DNA from: Microcyclospora pomicola
Lineage: Eukaryota > Ascomycota > Dothideomycetes > Capnodiales
Assembly: GCA_002786065.1 (NCBI GenBank)
Contig: NHNY01000032.1
Coordinates: 241,461 to 305,460 of the forward strand
Direction of reading: 5' to 3'
Length of the DNA stretch: 64,000 bases
The notes under the pieces were generated by a model. The model did no database searches. It saw nothing but the letters and a program-made list of their open reading frames with translations, and had not been told where the DNA came from. Positions 12,028-23,332 of the stretch are shown here, in pieces (position 1 is the stretch's first letter; every line of letters starts with the position of its first letter). The position numbers and the translations under genes were made by a program.

Positions 12028-13418
12028 TCCAATAATTTGGCCTATTTACATACCTATTGATACATGTCAGGGTTCTGCGAACAAACACCATCATGTCATC
12101 TGTATCATCTCTTTGGCGAAGGCGCTCCTGGCGCATTACATCTTCGGACCGATATCCCGGCCTGATTTGTTATTCCTGACGAGAAACAAACAAGATCTTC
12201 CATCTTGATCTCTGGTTCCTTTTGACCTTCTTTGGTCTATTCTCTCGTCAGGGAACAACATCTCCGTCTCCAATGTCACTTTCTACTCCGGCCGCCTCGT
12301 CTGCTCGAGTCTGGAACCATTCAGCGCCACTGTACACCACAGGAGCGGAACGAATCCTCACGCCTTCTGCTTTGCCCTCAACAGGCGAGCGTTGGTCGAA
12401 TGAACCAAGACGTAAAGTCGCATTCAAGCAATGCGGATGGAGAACACGCATGAACTCTTTTGTACATCTTCCTCCTCATCTTTCGCCTTTGCGAGATGCT
12501 CAATACACACACACTTACCTTCCCGTACCTCCTTTTGTTCTCTTTACGAACAAGACACTACAACCTTTCTCTTCCCCTGACGCGCCTGAATCTAGTGACT
12601 TGCATTCATCGAATCGAGCGTTGTGTCGTCTATGTGAAGCTGTAGCTACCAAATCGCCGAAACATGAGAGGCGAATCTGTCGCTTGAGGATGGCTTAGCT
12701 ATCCTAGCGTCAGAATACTTGACTGCTTTGGAATGTTATTGCCGTCTGAATGCTTGATGCAGTAAGACTGTCTATATACCTATACAAACATCTGTCAGAT
12801 TACCGCCTTGACTCTTGCGCCTTGGCCCTCACTCTAACTTAGCCTGCAAAGCGAATATAACTCTGGAGCAGTTGATCATCACGTGTAAGGGTATGTGACT
12901 AGGGTATTTCCTGAGGCATGCACTACTACCATTACAGCCTTGCTGCACACCATCATAATGCTTCCCTAGAGGGACATGGTAGCAAAGTGGAATGAGCGAG
13001 ATGAGGTTTGGGAGCTGCGGATGTGTAGCTTGCCCAAGTCGGGTCTGAGCCGTCAGTACTGCTGGAAGAGCCGAAAGGCCTGCACGGCTGTATTCGCTGA
13101 TGGTGTGTCGAAGACGGTAGTATACAATAGCTCAACGCGTATATACAGACGCCCGGGGCTCGTCTTGCTCTACTTTCCCCAAGGCGCCGTCGAACATACG
13201 CCCTGAGGTCAGCTCTAGGCCGCAGAGAGACAAAGGCAAACATCGTCGCTCTCCCAGACCATGCGAAGCCGCGCAAGGTCAACCCCATCTATCACCGAGA
13301 TTTCGATTCGGCGGGCTCGCTTGGCTTTCTTCCACGCCGCATATCGCACACTTCCACATCTTCTTCTTCACCCCCCGCACACACCTGCGTCTTGCTTCTC
13401 TATCCCGCACAGTTCCGC
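12028..13418. other. 1.4-kb convergent intergenic region
   Basis: It lies between the 3' ends of the methyltransferase and the ATP synthase e gene. The longest ORF (about 12222-12698, plus) is Pro/Ser-rich and begins only with a non-ATG codon or an internal ATG. No convincing gene. Confidence 0.45.
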
Positions 13419-13860
13419 TTATGCCTTGTTCAGGACAGCCTCGAGGTCGAAATTGGGGTCGTCCGGGTTCGTTATTGCTGGGCGTGGGTATCAGCACACA
13501 CCATCCTCTGCAATCGCTTCTCTCTCAATCCCTCTCAGCGCGCGTCTTACCGTTGGAGCCATCCTTTGGCTTGTTCTTCTCTGCCCAGGCCCGCTTGGCG
13601 TCGTCAATCAGCTTTTGCTGGCGATCGTATTCGTGCTTCGAAGCGGCCATTTTGTCTGTGAGCGTAATGGTGCTTTGGCGCGAGAAGCCGTAGAAGACGC
13701 CGAAGACGAGCGCACTCCATCGGAGGACCTAGAGGAGTCGCAGCGTGTCAGTTTGGCGACATTGGAGAGGGGATCGTAAATGTCTCGCAGTCCCAATGGC
13801 ATCTCGGGGGTGTTGGGCGGAAAAGCAGGGAGAGCATACATTGACACTCTGGGAGGCCAT
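13419..13860 (-). CDS. TIM11: mitochondrial ATP synthase subunit e
   Basis: A small three-exon gene on the minus strand: 13860-13840, 13728-13551 and 13477-13419, introns of 111 and 73 nt. The 85-aa product starts MASQSVN and continues VLRWSALVFGVFYGF, the family N-terminus. That helix carries the GxxxG dimer motif (GVFYG) which drives ATP synthase dimerisation and cristae shaping in the inner mitochondrial membrane. A charged helix follows (YDRQQKLIDDAKRAWAEK), then the fungal tail NPDDPNFDLEAVLNKA. Every junction preserves frame, and length matches fungal subunit e. The coding sequence overlaps a longer meaningless ORF in another frame, so it is easily missed. It is divergent from the dynein gene. 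Confidence 0.93.
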
Positions 13861-14136
13861 CGTGGGTATTCGGCGGCGGATATGTGGTTGAAGGTGCAGT
13901 GTCGAGGTCGACTGGACACTGGAGCGCAGATATCAAAGCCGTGGAGATGTTGGCGGGCTTTGACTGGAAATGCTGGATGTTGCGGTTGCTTGAAGCGATG
14001 GGGAGCTGTACTTTTCCCGCCAGTCGCTCGGAACAAGCCGGACTTGCTGTTCAAGCGGCGCGTCTCCCGCTACACGTCGAGGAATCATGATTGATGGGAG
14101 TGACAGATACTGAACACATAATCTACACACTTCGAC
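13861..14136. promoter_or_regulatory. divergent promoter between ATP synthase e and dynein intermediate chain
   Basis: The two start codons (13860 on minus, 14137 on plus) are only 276 bases apart, so both genes must share this control region and leaders. No specific binding site was identified. Confidence 0.6.
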
Positions 14137-16230
14137 ATGTCATCACTACAGTCACGCAAAGATGAAATCCTGGCCAAGAAGGCGAAGCTCGCCGAGTTGA
14201 AGCGACAGCGGGAATTGCGACAGAAGGAGTTCAGCAGCAAGCGGCAGAGCGTAGGGGATACTTCAGAGGTGGGTGCTTGCATGTGCTATTCATATACGAT
14301 GCCAGACTAATTTGTGTCTTTGTTATAGCTTCTCGCACAACCATCACCGCTAAGAAATCGAAGTACAGTTGTCCATGAAGACCTCGAGGGACTGATCTCC
14401 TCACTCGTCGGCGAACGATCCACTAATGCCTCCAAATCACCTTCTGGAAGGCCTCGGATCGAGACCCATGACACGGACACATCCTCAACCGCATCACCGC
14501 CCCGGAAGACGTACCAGGATGCAGCGACAGACACGCAAGTCTTGGCCTTCTCGGGATCAACCACTGTCTACGAGATCCCTGTGGAGACGAAGCCGGAGTA
14601 CATCACATACAGCAAGGGCGTACAGACCGCAGAAGCATGGACTTCTCCATCGCCAGATAGCGCGGAGGAGTCGGCAGAGACCAGTCCCACGAGAAGACGG
14701 AGGAAGCTGAGTCAACGTGAACAAGCATTGGAAGATGAAGAGATCCGGCAACGGTTAAGGCAAGAGATCGAGGAAGAGCTCAAGGCGTTACATCTGCACG
14801 AGGAGGTGCAGCCGGAGAAAGAAAGATTTCCCGCTCGGACGCTGGCTCCCGAGGAAATGAATGCCGTCACCAGCAGCGAAGACTTTCTGGACTTTGTGGA
14901 AAGGAGCAGCAAGGTGATCGAGCGGGCGTTGGATGAGGAGTACGATGTGCTTGCAGACTATGCGCTACAATCTCGAAATGCCGAAGATGATGATGAGTAT
15001 GTTGGGCGCAAAGGTCGTCGCATCAAGCAAGTCGCGCAGTTCGATCTGAATGAGACGATGGGCCGCAAGCGGATGGTGAGCTGCATCGACTTCTCCCCCA
15101 AGTTCTCGGAATTGCTTTGCACCAGTTACACGAAATCGCAACAATCTCCGCATACTCCGCCTGGACTTTTGAATGTATGGAACACCCATCTCAAAGGCCG
15201 CCCAGAGTACAGCTTGACCGCCACATCTGACCTCCTTTCGTGCCTGTTCCATCCACATCATCCCTCCCTGATCCTGGGCGGCACATATAGCGGTCAGCTC
15301 TGTCTCTGGGATACCCGGACCCGGCATCAACGGACCGGCGAGCCCGTGCAAAAGACCCCTTTGACGGGTGGACGTACAGGCCATGCACACCCTGTCTACT
15401 CGCTGGCTGTGGTTGGCACACAGAATGCGAGTTCCATCATCTCCGTCTCCACCGACGGGGTGGTTTGCGCCTGGTCAACGGATATGCTCACCCACCCACA
15501 GGAGTACCTCGAGCTGCGGTCTCCCCACATCTCCGCCTATAAGACCGAAGACGTCGCGCCCTCCTGCATCGCCTTCCCACCCTCCGACCCCACATACTTC
15601 CTCGCCGGCACCGAGCAGGGCGCGATTCACCCCATCCATCGCTACGATCGAGCCGGCGCCAAAGCCGGCGTAGATGCCCGATGTCAATACACCGGCCACG
15701 CCGCGCCCGTGACGGGCCTGGACTTCCACCCCTCACGCGGCAAGCTCGATCTCGGCGACTTGTTCATCTCGTGCGGGCTCGACTGGAACATCAAGGTCTG
15801 GCGCGCCAAGCCCCCCTCGGCCACCTCGACCACCATCTCCGGCCACGCCGAGACCGTGCATCCGCTGCTCGAGATCCCGCGCGAAGACACCGTCTACGAC
15901 GTCAAGTGGTCGCCCACCAAGCCCTCCGTCTTCGGCTGCGTCGACGGCGCCGGCGTCCTGGACATCTACGACATCAACGCCAGCGCCGAGGTCCCCGTCG
16001 CGAGCGCGCGGCCCGGCAACCAGGAGCAGGACCTGTACGCGTTGAAGTCGCTGAATAAATTGGCGTGGGAGAAGACGACGGGCAAGACGGTGGCGGTGGG
16101 AGGTCTCGATGGCGTGACGACCGTGTTTGAGGTCGGGAGCGAGCTGGGCGGTGTGGAGACGAAGGCGGATGCGTGGGTGAATATGCGGAAATGGGCGAGT
16201 AGGCAGGGTAGAGCGAAGGGAGACTCGTGA
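14137..16230 (+). CDS. cytoplasmic dynein intermediate chain
   Basis: Exons 14137-14268 and 14329-16230 with a 60-nt intron give 677 aa. The first 44 residues (MSSLQSRKDEILAKKAKLAEL) form the charged coiled coil that binds dynactin p150 in this family. A Ser-rich linker follows with VYEIPVETKPEYITYSKGVQT, the region that binds light chains and NudE-type partners. The C-terminal half from about residue 250 is a WD40 propeller (GGTYSGQLCLWDTRT, SVSTDGVVCAWSTD, SCGLDWNIKVWRA) that attaches to the heavy chain. It is needed for retrograde transport and nuclear positioning. Orthologues include NudI of Aspergillus and Pac11 of yeast. Length and order of parts are typical. Confidence 0.96.
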
Positions 16231-17097
16231 GCGAGGGTATTCATTGCTGTGCGCGCGGGATGTAGGCACATCTTTCGATACTCTGACCTCTATGAGACCC
16301 TGGTCAAGTTGTAACTCTACATCTCTCTCCCTCGAGTCATCTAATTCTATCGGCGGCATGAAGTCGCTGCCCTGTCCGATCTACATGTCAAGCCCTCATT
16401 TTCACCCTGTACAGCCTCACCACACACTGCGATCTTGCAACGTGGCCGCTTCAGAAGCAATACCGCAGCCGAGCAGCCTTCCGACCTCGATTCCACGTAC
16501 TGTTGTGAGATTTTCGGAACGTCCAAAAGTTCCAAACAAATCATGAGCATTCTAGTCTGGACCGGGAGTCTGTCTCGTATGACGAGTCGATTTTCCGCAT
16601 CGAGAGGCTCGTCGCCACCAATGCCGCATGAAATTGTCCGTTGCCAACATGCATAGTCGGCTGACACTGCAGCTCGGCAAGCTGCTTCTCCTCGTTCTGC
16701 GCGGTTGCAGCTGCGCAAGGAAGAGTCTCTATACTTTAAGACCATGTGTCGTGGGTTCTGCTTTGGGTTGGCGGCCTGCGCGATGGCCGCAACTGCTTCC
16801 CTCGGTCTACCTCCAGCTTACGCAAATGCTCGAAGTGAGGAATACTTCGTGACATTCCGGCAAGGGACAGCTTGTCACCACGACCTGCATGTAGTGGAGG
16901 CGACTGCTCGGCGAGAACTAGCGATTCGCAACCCACAATAGCCTGGATTCATTGTCGAATGATCCCCGCCCTCGGGTTGGGGGGATGAGTGCTTCATCGA
17001 TGTCGCTCGCATGGTCCTGGCGGCGTCCGGGAGCGGATGAAATCGCACGAAAGCACGGCTTGTCGAGGACGGAAGCATTGCCTACATGGACTCGGGG
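16231..17097. other. convergent intergenic region
   Basis: About 870 bases between the convergent ends of dynein IC and the hypothetical gene. A 132-codon ORF at 16347-16745 (minus) has no recognisable features. No RNA gene or repeat seen. Confidence 0.45.
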
Positions 17098-17952
17098 TCA
17101 GCTTTTGTCACTTTTACTTTCCGCAGAAGTCTGTGGAAGTGATGTTTCAATCGAAACGCAACAGTTTGCCACGTACCTGCAATCGACTGACTCCTTAAGC
17201 TGGACGTCTTCCTTCATCGATCGTTCTGCCATCTGCACAGGTACAGAGGCATGCTGGATCGGACGAAAGATCTGCCTAGTCGCCAACGGCACTTCCTGAC
17301 ACTGCGCCACGCTGAACGGCCGGCACTCCTTCGCCTCGGCCGCCAGTGCTTCGAAGTCAGACATCACCATACTTTCCTGCCGACTGCAGGACTGCTCCGC
17401 CAAATGCAGTCGAATAAGATTCAGCCGTCTCGTAGCCGTGGCATTGGAGGACGAATGCGAGAGCGTGAATCCGTCCAGCACGTTCTGCACATCCAGCGTC
17501 TCCATTGCATCCATTCGGGCATCGTTGCAGACATCTAGCTCACAAGGGTGATCAGGCATGCAACTCATCGCCACTGAAGTCGAGTTTGGATCCTGGATAC
17601 ATCGACCAACAGCCTCGGAACTGATTTCCCCTCCCGCCTCCCCAGCCAGAAAACACCGCTCCACCGCCTCCATGTGGCGAAAGGCATCGAACTCGCGCTG
17701 TGCATTCACACCTCGCGACGTCTCAGCACTGCGAAACGCACCGCCGATGGTCTTCGGCAGCGCGCGCACCGTCGCCGTCTCACGCCGCAGCGTCGAAGTC
17801 GTCGTCGCAGCCGTTGGTTTTTGACTCCGCGTTAGCTCGTCGCAGAATCCGGGGGTGGAGGCCAGGGTCGCGTGGGCGAGGCCGCGAGCAGACTTCCGCA
17901 CCCGGTTGGCGAAGCGGTCGTGTTTCGGTCGGGACATGGTTTGGGCGGGCAT
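17098..17952 (-). CDS. hypothetical protein
   Basis: A single ORF of 284 aa from ATG 17952; a second in-frame ATG at 17937 would give 279 aa (MSRPKHDRFANRVRKSARG). I do not recognise the family. The N-terminus is basic, the middle holds several Cys residues (CMPDHPCELDVC), and the C-terminal third is mixed helix-forming sequence. There is no signal peptide or membrane segment. Support is only the length of the open frame and a plausible composition. It could be a lineage-specific gene. It could also be incomplete, with unseen exons. Confidence 0.5.
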   Translation of the reverse strand: MPAQTMSRPKHDRFANRVRKSARGLAHATLASTPGFCDELTRSQKPTAATTTSTLRRETATVRALPKTIGGAFRSAETSRGVNAQREFDAFRHMEAVERCFLAGEAGGEISSEAVGRCIQDPNSTSVAMSCMPDHPCELDVCNDARMDAMETLDVQNVLDGFTLSHSSSNATATRRLNLIRLHLAEQSCSRQESMVMSDFEALAAEAKECRPFSVAQCQEVPLATRQIFRPIQHASVPVQMAERSMKEDVQLKESVDCRYVANCCVSIETSLPQTSAESKSDKS

Positions 17953-18337
17953 TTCTTTCTGATGCTGAGATGGGGGAAGGAATGGTGATGTACCTTATGT
18001 GAGGTATATGGGTATGTTGAAGGAGATCGGAGAGGGCCGATTCGTGGTAGATACTTCGGCAGCTGTACAGAGGTACATCGAGGATTATGTAAGGCTGGAA
18101 TACATGGGGAAGTACGTTCTACACTTGCTGCTTCGGCGTTAGCGCATCGACACGCCACAAGAACATTATACAGAGGGTGGATAGAGCAATGGTTCATTCA
18201 GTCTATGAGGCAGGAACACGGGTCTGGAGATGTTGTCTCCCAGCTCCAGCACCTACATCCGCAGTCTAGAGATAACAAACCCTTCCAACCTGAACTCCCA
18301 CACTCATCACACGAAGACCGTCAAACTCATCAATAGC
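17953..18337. other. short intergenic region
   Basis: About 385 bases between the start of the hypothetical gene and the 3' end of the MFS gene, both on the minus strand. No gene or repeat recognised. Confidence 0.5.
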
Positions 18338-20438
18338 TTACAAATCTCGCTTCTCGTCGCTGCCATTGCCGTTGCTGGTGGAGTAGTTGGTGCGTTGATG
18401 GAGAGAAGAGCCGTTGCCGTTCTTGGAGGTACGCGCGAAGAAGCCAGATACTTCGCTGCTCCAGTCGTCCTCCTCGGGGACCTCTTCGGCAGCAGCTTTC
18501 TCGTCAGCGCGGCGGGCCATGGACGCCTCCCAGTCGGCGCGCATTTCCTCGACACGTTGGCGGTAGTCCTCCTCGGCGTTGTAGTTCTTGCCAACGCCCA
18601 TGAGGTTCTCCCACAGTGAAAGATGCTTGGGGTGAATGGCGACACCGTGGTACTCGTGGCCACGGCCCTCACGAATGTAGTGCCAGCGGCGCTCTTGTTC
18701 CTTGAGATCCAAGCCCGTGGTGTCAGGAAGCCAGATGAAGGTGGTGATGGCACCAGCGAGACCGAACCAAGGAACGACGAGGAAGCGAGTGGGCACGTCG
18801 ATGTAGTTGTACAAGACAGCGGCCGTCAGGGCACCCATCTTTCCCCAAGCAGCGGAGAAACCGTGAGCAGTGGCACGGACCTCGGTGGGGTACACTTCGG
18901 CGGCGACGAGGAAGGTGACGGAGTTTGGACCGAACTGGTTGAAGAACGAGGAAAGGAAGTACATGGCCATGAAGCTCTTGATGCCCGTGGTGGTGTAGTA
19001 GTCGTATCCGAACGCAGGAATGACGAAGCAAATGAAGCATCCGATGAAGCCAACCATTTGCATCCACTTGCGACCGTAAAGCTTGTTGTCGATGAGGAAC
19101 GACGCAAGGTAGTACCCACAGAGAGCGACACCCACGTTAAGCAAGTTGTAGAGCCAGTTGGTCATGACGTTGTTGGTGTTGCCGGTGAGTGTCTTGATGA
19201 ATTCGCCCTGAAAGAGCTTGTTGCCGTAGAAGAACACATCGTTAGCGTACCACGCTGAAGTGGTGGCAAAGATTCGACCACCAAAGTTGGAGAATAGAGG
19301 TCCCAACGCCTTGACGTTATAGCCAGTGACCGAGCCGCTCTTTTTCTTAGCAGCGTTAAGTTGTTTCGAGGCGGACCTCATCTTGTAGGTACGGTAATAG
19401 ACGAGCCAAAGAGTTCCAACAGCCGGGATTGCGAACGAGACGCGATAAGTCCACTGAGCCACCAAGGCGTCATACGGAGGATTACCGCTACCAGAGTGGA
19501 AGCACAGCAGCAGGATGATGAGAATAGCCTGGTTCAAGAACTGTCCCCAACCTTGCATGAGGAAAGCAGAGGTGACCTTGCGGCCACGGTGCAAGCGATC
19601 GTCGCGCGTGGAGATCTTGCCAGATCCCACAGCGTTCTCCATTCCAGACGTGGCGGTCATAGGGTATTCGCCACCCACACCCACACCGTAGAAGAGTAGT
19701 GACAAAGCATAGCAAATGACCCAGCCATCTAGATATTGTCAGTATAAACGTCACGTAAAGTTATGTAGTGCAGGAACACCGCTCACTCTGTGTGACTCCC
19801 CATGCAGCAGTCAGCATGAGCAGACCGATGAACATGATGATGGCATCTTGAATCAGACCCCAACGACGTCCCAGCCAATCACCGATGATACCAACGAGAA
19901 TCTGACCAACAATAATGCCGACAATCTCGAGGTAGTCAACAGCTTGAATCCAGACGGTCTGGCAAATCTCGGCGTTTTTCCAGCAGGACGGGAAACCAGC
20001 CTGCAGCAGCGGCTTGACATTACCGATCGAAAAGAGCACGTAGCTGATGAAAGTAAGCCTTGGCGCCACGAGTCGAGGTTGGTAAATGACTGCTCACCCT
20101 TCTAGCAAAAGACCCGCACCAGGAATGACCATGTTGCGGAAGTAGAAGCTCACGGGGCTCAAAGGATCGGCCTTGATCATTCGACCGATCGACGTGAGTT
20201 CATTTTTGGCCTCTTCATTGTTGACCTTGTTGACGAAGGCAGTACGCTTGGCAAGGCTCAAGTCGGCCCAGTAGGTACCGTCCTTGGTGTAGCTGTCATC
20301 GGGAAGAAGGATGTCGCGGAAAACAGATGACTCGCTGTGGTTCATGTCGATGGTGTCTGCGGTCGCGACATGCTGTCCGGTCCTGTTGGGGCCGTGAGGT
20401 GCGGCCAAGCCGTAGTCACGCATCGACGAGTCCGCCAT
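18338..20438 (-). CDS. MFS transporter, phosphate:H+ symporter (Pho84/Git1-like) group
   Basis: Exons 20438-20098, 20043-19787 and 19728-18338 give 662 aa; introns are 54 and 58 nt. Joins restore LLLEGYVLFSIGNVKP and WGVTQNGWVICYA. About 12 membrane segments follow a roughly 110-residue N-terminal cytosolic part (KVNNEEAKNELTSIGRMIKADPLSP). Family wording includes GIIGDWLGRRWG after helix 2, GVGGEYPMTATSGMENAVG in helix 4, and FNQFGPNSVTF with EVYPTEVRATAHGFSAAWGK in the second half. These fit the fungal Pho84/Git1 branch that takes up inorganic phosphate or glycerophosphodiesters across the plasma membrane. The C-terminal tail is long, charged and Ser/Asn-rich, likely regulatory. The exact substrate is not certain. 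Confidence 0.93.
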
Positions 20439-21840
20439 GGCGAAGATGTCTGATGGTCGGGTTAGTATAGAATGGTCTTGGTAGTGACTACAACGAGAAA
20501 ACTACTCACAAGACGTGGTGCGACTGCGACCGACCTTTGATGTATATAGCTGCAGCCGGGATCTGATGGGACACCGGCAGGTCAGGCAGCGCAAGGGTAG
20601 CAGCAAATCGATCAGCGAGGTTGGATCCCGGTCGGGGCTCTATGTGCGTCAATCGTTGATTCCGAACGTGGAGGATGGCGCGTGCTGACTGCACGTTGCA
20701 GCGCCGTCTGTCTTGAGTGGCTGCACTGAGGCGTCCACGTTGCCACTAGAAGGTTGTGCACTTCTGACGGATCGAACGGAAAGTGTTGGTGCCTCGTGGC
20801 GGGCGCTGTAGGTCGTGAATGGACGTACAGAAGCTTTCCTGTGCCGCGCAGGAGCAATATCCCGCGGAACAGCGTTGGCAGGGGTCGGGAAAGGTTGTCG
20901 GAGTGAGGAAGCACGCACGACGGAGCAGGAAAATGGTTCAAGATGCGAAAGGCGTTATGGATGGGAGCTTGCGTCGTTTAGTGATGATTGGGCAGCGTTG
21001 CGGTACAAAGTGGAGAGCAAGAGTGTGGTTTGACTTTGCTCTGTGCCGGTTGTGGTCTGCCGCAGCCGCCAGCGAAGCTGTTATATGTATTGTGGCACAC
21101 TAATAGGCGATGGTTGATCTCAAAAGCGTGGCATCCCACTTTCGAAATCGTGTTGTAGCGGAGAATGTGTACAGTAAGTTAGTCAGGAAAACTTTGTACA
21201 AGCTACCAGAGTTCGCCTGTTACGTAGTTGCGCGTATCCGTCCTTCCGATGTCTCACATAGTAGCTCCGAATTTATACTGTCGCAGCGAATGTCGCTTAT
21301 TTGTCTATCTGTGTAGACGCACCAATTTTCGCTTACCTGTAGCTTTAACAGTAAGTAATAGAGGACAACTTCACCACTGGACAGTCCTGGTCTGTTGAAG
21401 TATCGGATGGAGGGTTCGTCTTTATTCATGGCTTCTTGCCTCTCCAGTCCGGCTTGCCCACTTGGCCCACACTGCCGACAGTGAGTTGCAATCCACGTCA
21501 GATACCCTGACAAGTGCGTGTTGGGATCACCGAAAGCTGCAGCACTGTGCTGGGCTAAGGTCGAATCACAACACGCGGCCGCCACCATCATGTACCGCAT
21601 CGTGGTCCGCCCGCGAGATCGTGGTTGAAGGCTCGTAGAGGTGAAGTTGAAAAGATGCAAGACGCAGCAAATCAGAACGCTTGTATGCTGCACGTTCTAC
21701 GCTAAATCTCTGGCAGGATTCGACCAGCGTATTGCTCTCCACATACTTGTAGTAGTGATGTACCGCGGTGTGCACAGCTCCGTCATAGGTTGCATTGCTG
21801 CTTCAATGCTGCTTGTGGTACCTCCGCGCTTGCGGCTGGA
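20439..21840. other. intergenic, upstream of MFS transporter
   Basis: About 1.4 kb upstream of the transporter. ORFs are short and overlap in several frames, so none is persuasive. No RNA gene or transposon recognised. Confidence 0.45.
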
Positions 21841-22699
21841 ATGTCGCTACCAGACAAGCTTGAAGGCCGGCGATGGTTGGAATTGCTGGAATCGTGTGGC
21901 ATTCCCGATCATGTAACCGTAGCACCAGTGGTGGTCATTGCCTCTAGGCTATTCGCCGCGGCGGAGAAAACTTTGAATCGGTTCCAGCACGACCTACAAC
22001 CGAGTAGCCGAGATATCAAGGGAGATGTATACATATTGGAGATGCTTCTGACGCAACTCCATTCGATCACTTTCAGCGTCGCCGTCCATGATATCGGGCC
22101 CTACCCATCTCTCGGCGATGGCGTCGAGGGCGTTCGCTGGTGGACGCTTCCGCAAGCGTGGCGTATACTGGCTGGCCGTGAGAGGCGCAGCGCCCAGCAA
22201 CGGTCGAAGGTTGTGTTGACCTCACTTGATAATCGAGACGGCACCAGTTTGATGGTCGTCAACTCCATCGCAGTCTGGCTTCAGATGTCTAGTGAGAGGG
22301 CAACTATGCGACTTGTCTGTCCCTAGAGGAGATGACATGCTGCCGCGGGCCTCGAACGGAGAGCAGATCCGTGTCGAAACCGGGCAATTTGGTACAGCCA
22401 GATATCAGATGGAAGACATTCGTATGATTCTTATGTTCTTAGAGACGACAGGACGCTGCCACAGGGCGACCGACTGAGGGTCAGATCCCTATACATCCAT
22501 CGCCGGTCATTGGCCTGTTGTGGTTCTCTGGCACGATGAAGTGGTTCTGGCAGACATCGACTCCCGTGCTCCAGTGGACACCATCATCTCGATGGATGCC
22601 GAGATGATGGATGATGCTTATGGTGAACTCTTAGAAGAGGTCGGGCATCATCAGTTCCGCACTGTTCGTTCTCTGGCTTTTTTTGAAAAGCTTCGCTGA
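21841..22699 (+). pseudogene. possible broken or unsolved multi-exon gene
   Basis: The frame from ATG 21841 stays open to 22326 (161 codons, starts MSLPDKLEGRRWLELLES). A second protein-like stretch in the next frame runs from about 22335 to the TGA at 22697-22699. It is interrupted only by a TGA at 22475-22477 and includes GHWPVVVLWHDEVVLADID and MMDDAYGELLEEVGHHQF. A normal intron (GTATGA at about 22420 to CAG before 22485) would remove the TGA. Joining the two halves needs either a frameshift or an unusually short intron (about 37 nt, GTGAGAG...). I do not recognise the protein. It is either a decaying gene or one with splicing I have not solved. Confidence 0.3.
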
Positions 22700-23332
22700 T
22701 GGGGTGTAACCTAGGGCATTCGTAAGAGTCTGCAGCTACACATGGCATCCTAGGGTTGCTTATACGGAGGATGCTGCCAGGCTATTGCTCTTGCCGTTGC
22801 AGGATTGCCGCCCGGGTACGATGCCTCTTATTCGCAGAAACGTGAAACGTACGCACGGTGGACGTGTGTGATGCAGTTCAGTACTACGCAACAATCATGA
22901 TGCATCAAAGATGCGGTTACTGATGCACGCGCTAGCCCACGAGTCTTGTCAGGCTCCACATCACGCTTCACGTGCCTGCGCGATCGGACACGCGAGCAAT
23001 ATGGGACGAGGAATATATGTATTGAACACCAAACCATGGGAAGTCAGCTAAACGAGGGGAACGGTGAGAAGTTGCTATGTTTTCATGACAACACACTGTC
23101 TAGAAGAAACATACATTCCTCCCTGATCAGAGTTCTCCGTTATTTTTGATCATCCCTGCCCTATAAGTCCGAAGTGGCTGAGAAGAAAAATTGGGTTCCC
23201 AGCGCCATGGGATTCCCGAGCAAGGGCATTGTTACACGCAAACGCCGAGCTGGCCATACCATCATGGCAGCTACTAACTCCAGCCATCGTGTGCATTACC
23301 GTCGTGGGTGCGTGTGAGAGGCGACAGTAGCC
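22700..23332. other. intergenic region
   Basis: About 630 bases downstream of the possible broken gene and of the GPI-protein gene (convergent). No feature recognised. Confidence 0.5.

Noticed and set aside
12222-12698. 158-codon ORF on the plus strand
   Set aside because: Starts with TTG, no recognisable features, in a convergent 3' region.
10801-13860. Secondary-metabolite cluster around the LaeA-like methyltransferase
   Set aside because: Neighbours are housekeeping genes (ATP synthase e, dynein) and no biosynthetic core enzyme is present.
13608-14054. 148-codon ORF on the minus strand
   Set aside because: It overlaps the ATP synthase e gene in another frame; the spliced gene explains the region better.
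16347-16745. 132-codon ORF on the minus strand
   Set aside because: No protein features; likely 3' region of neighbouring genes.
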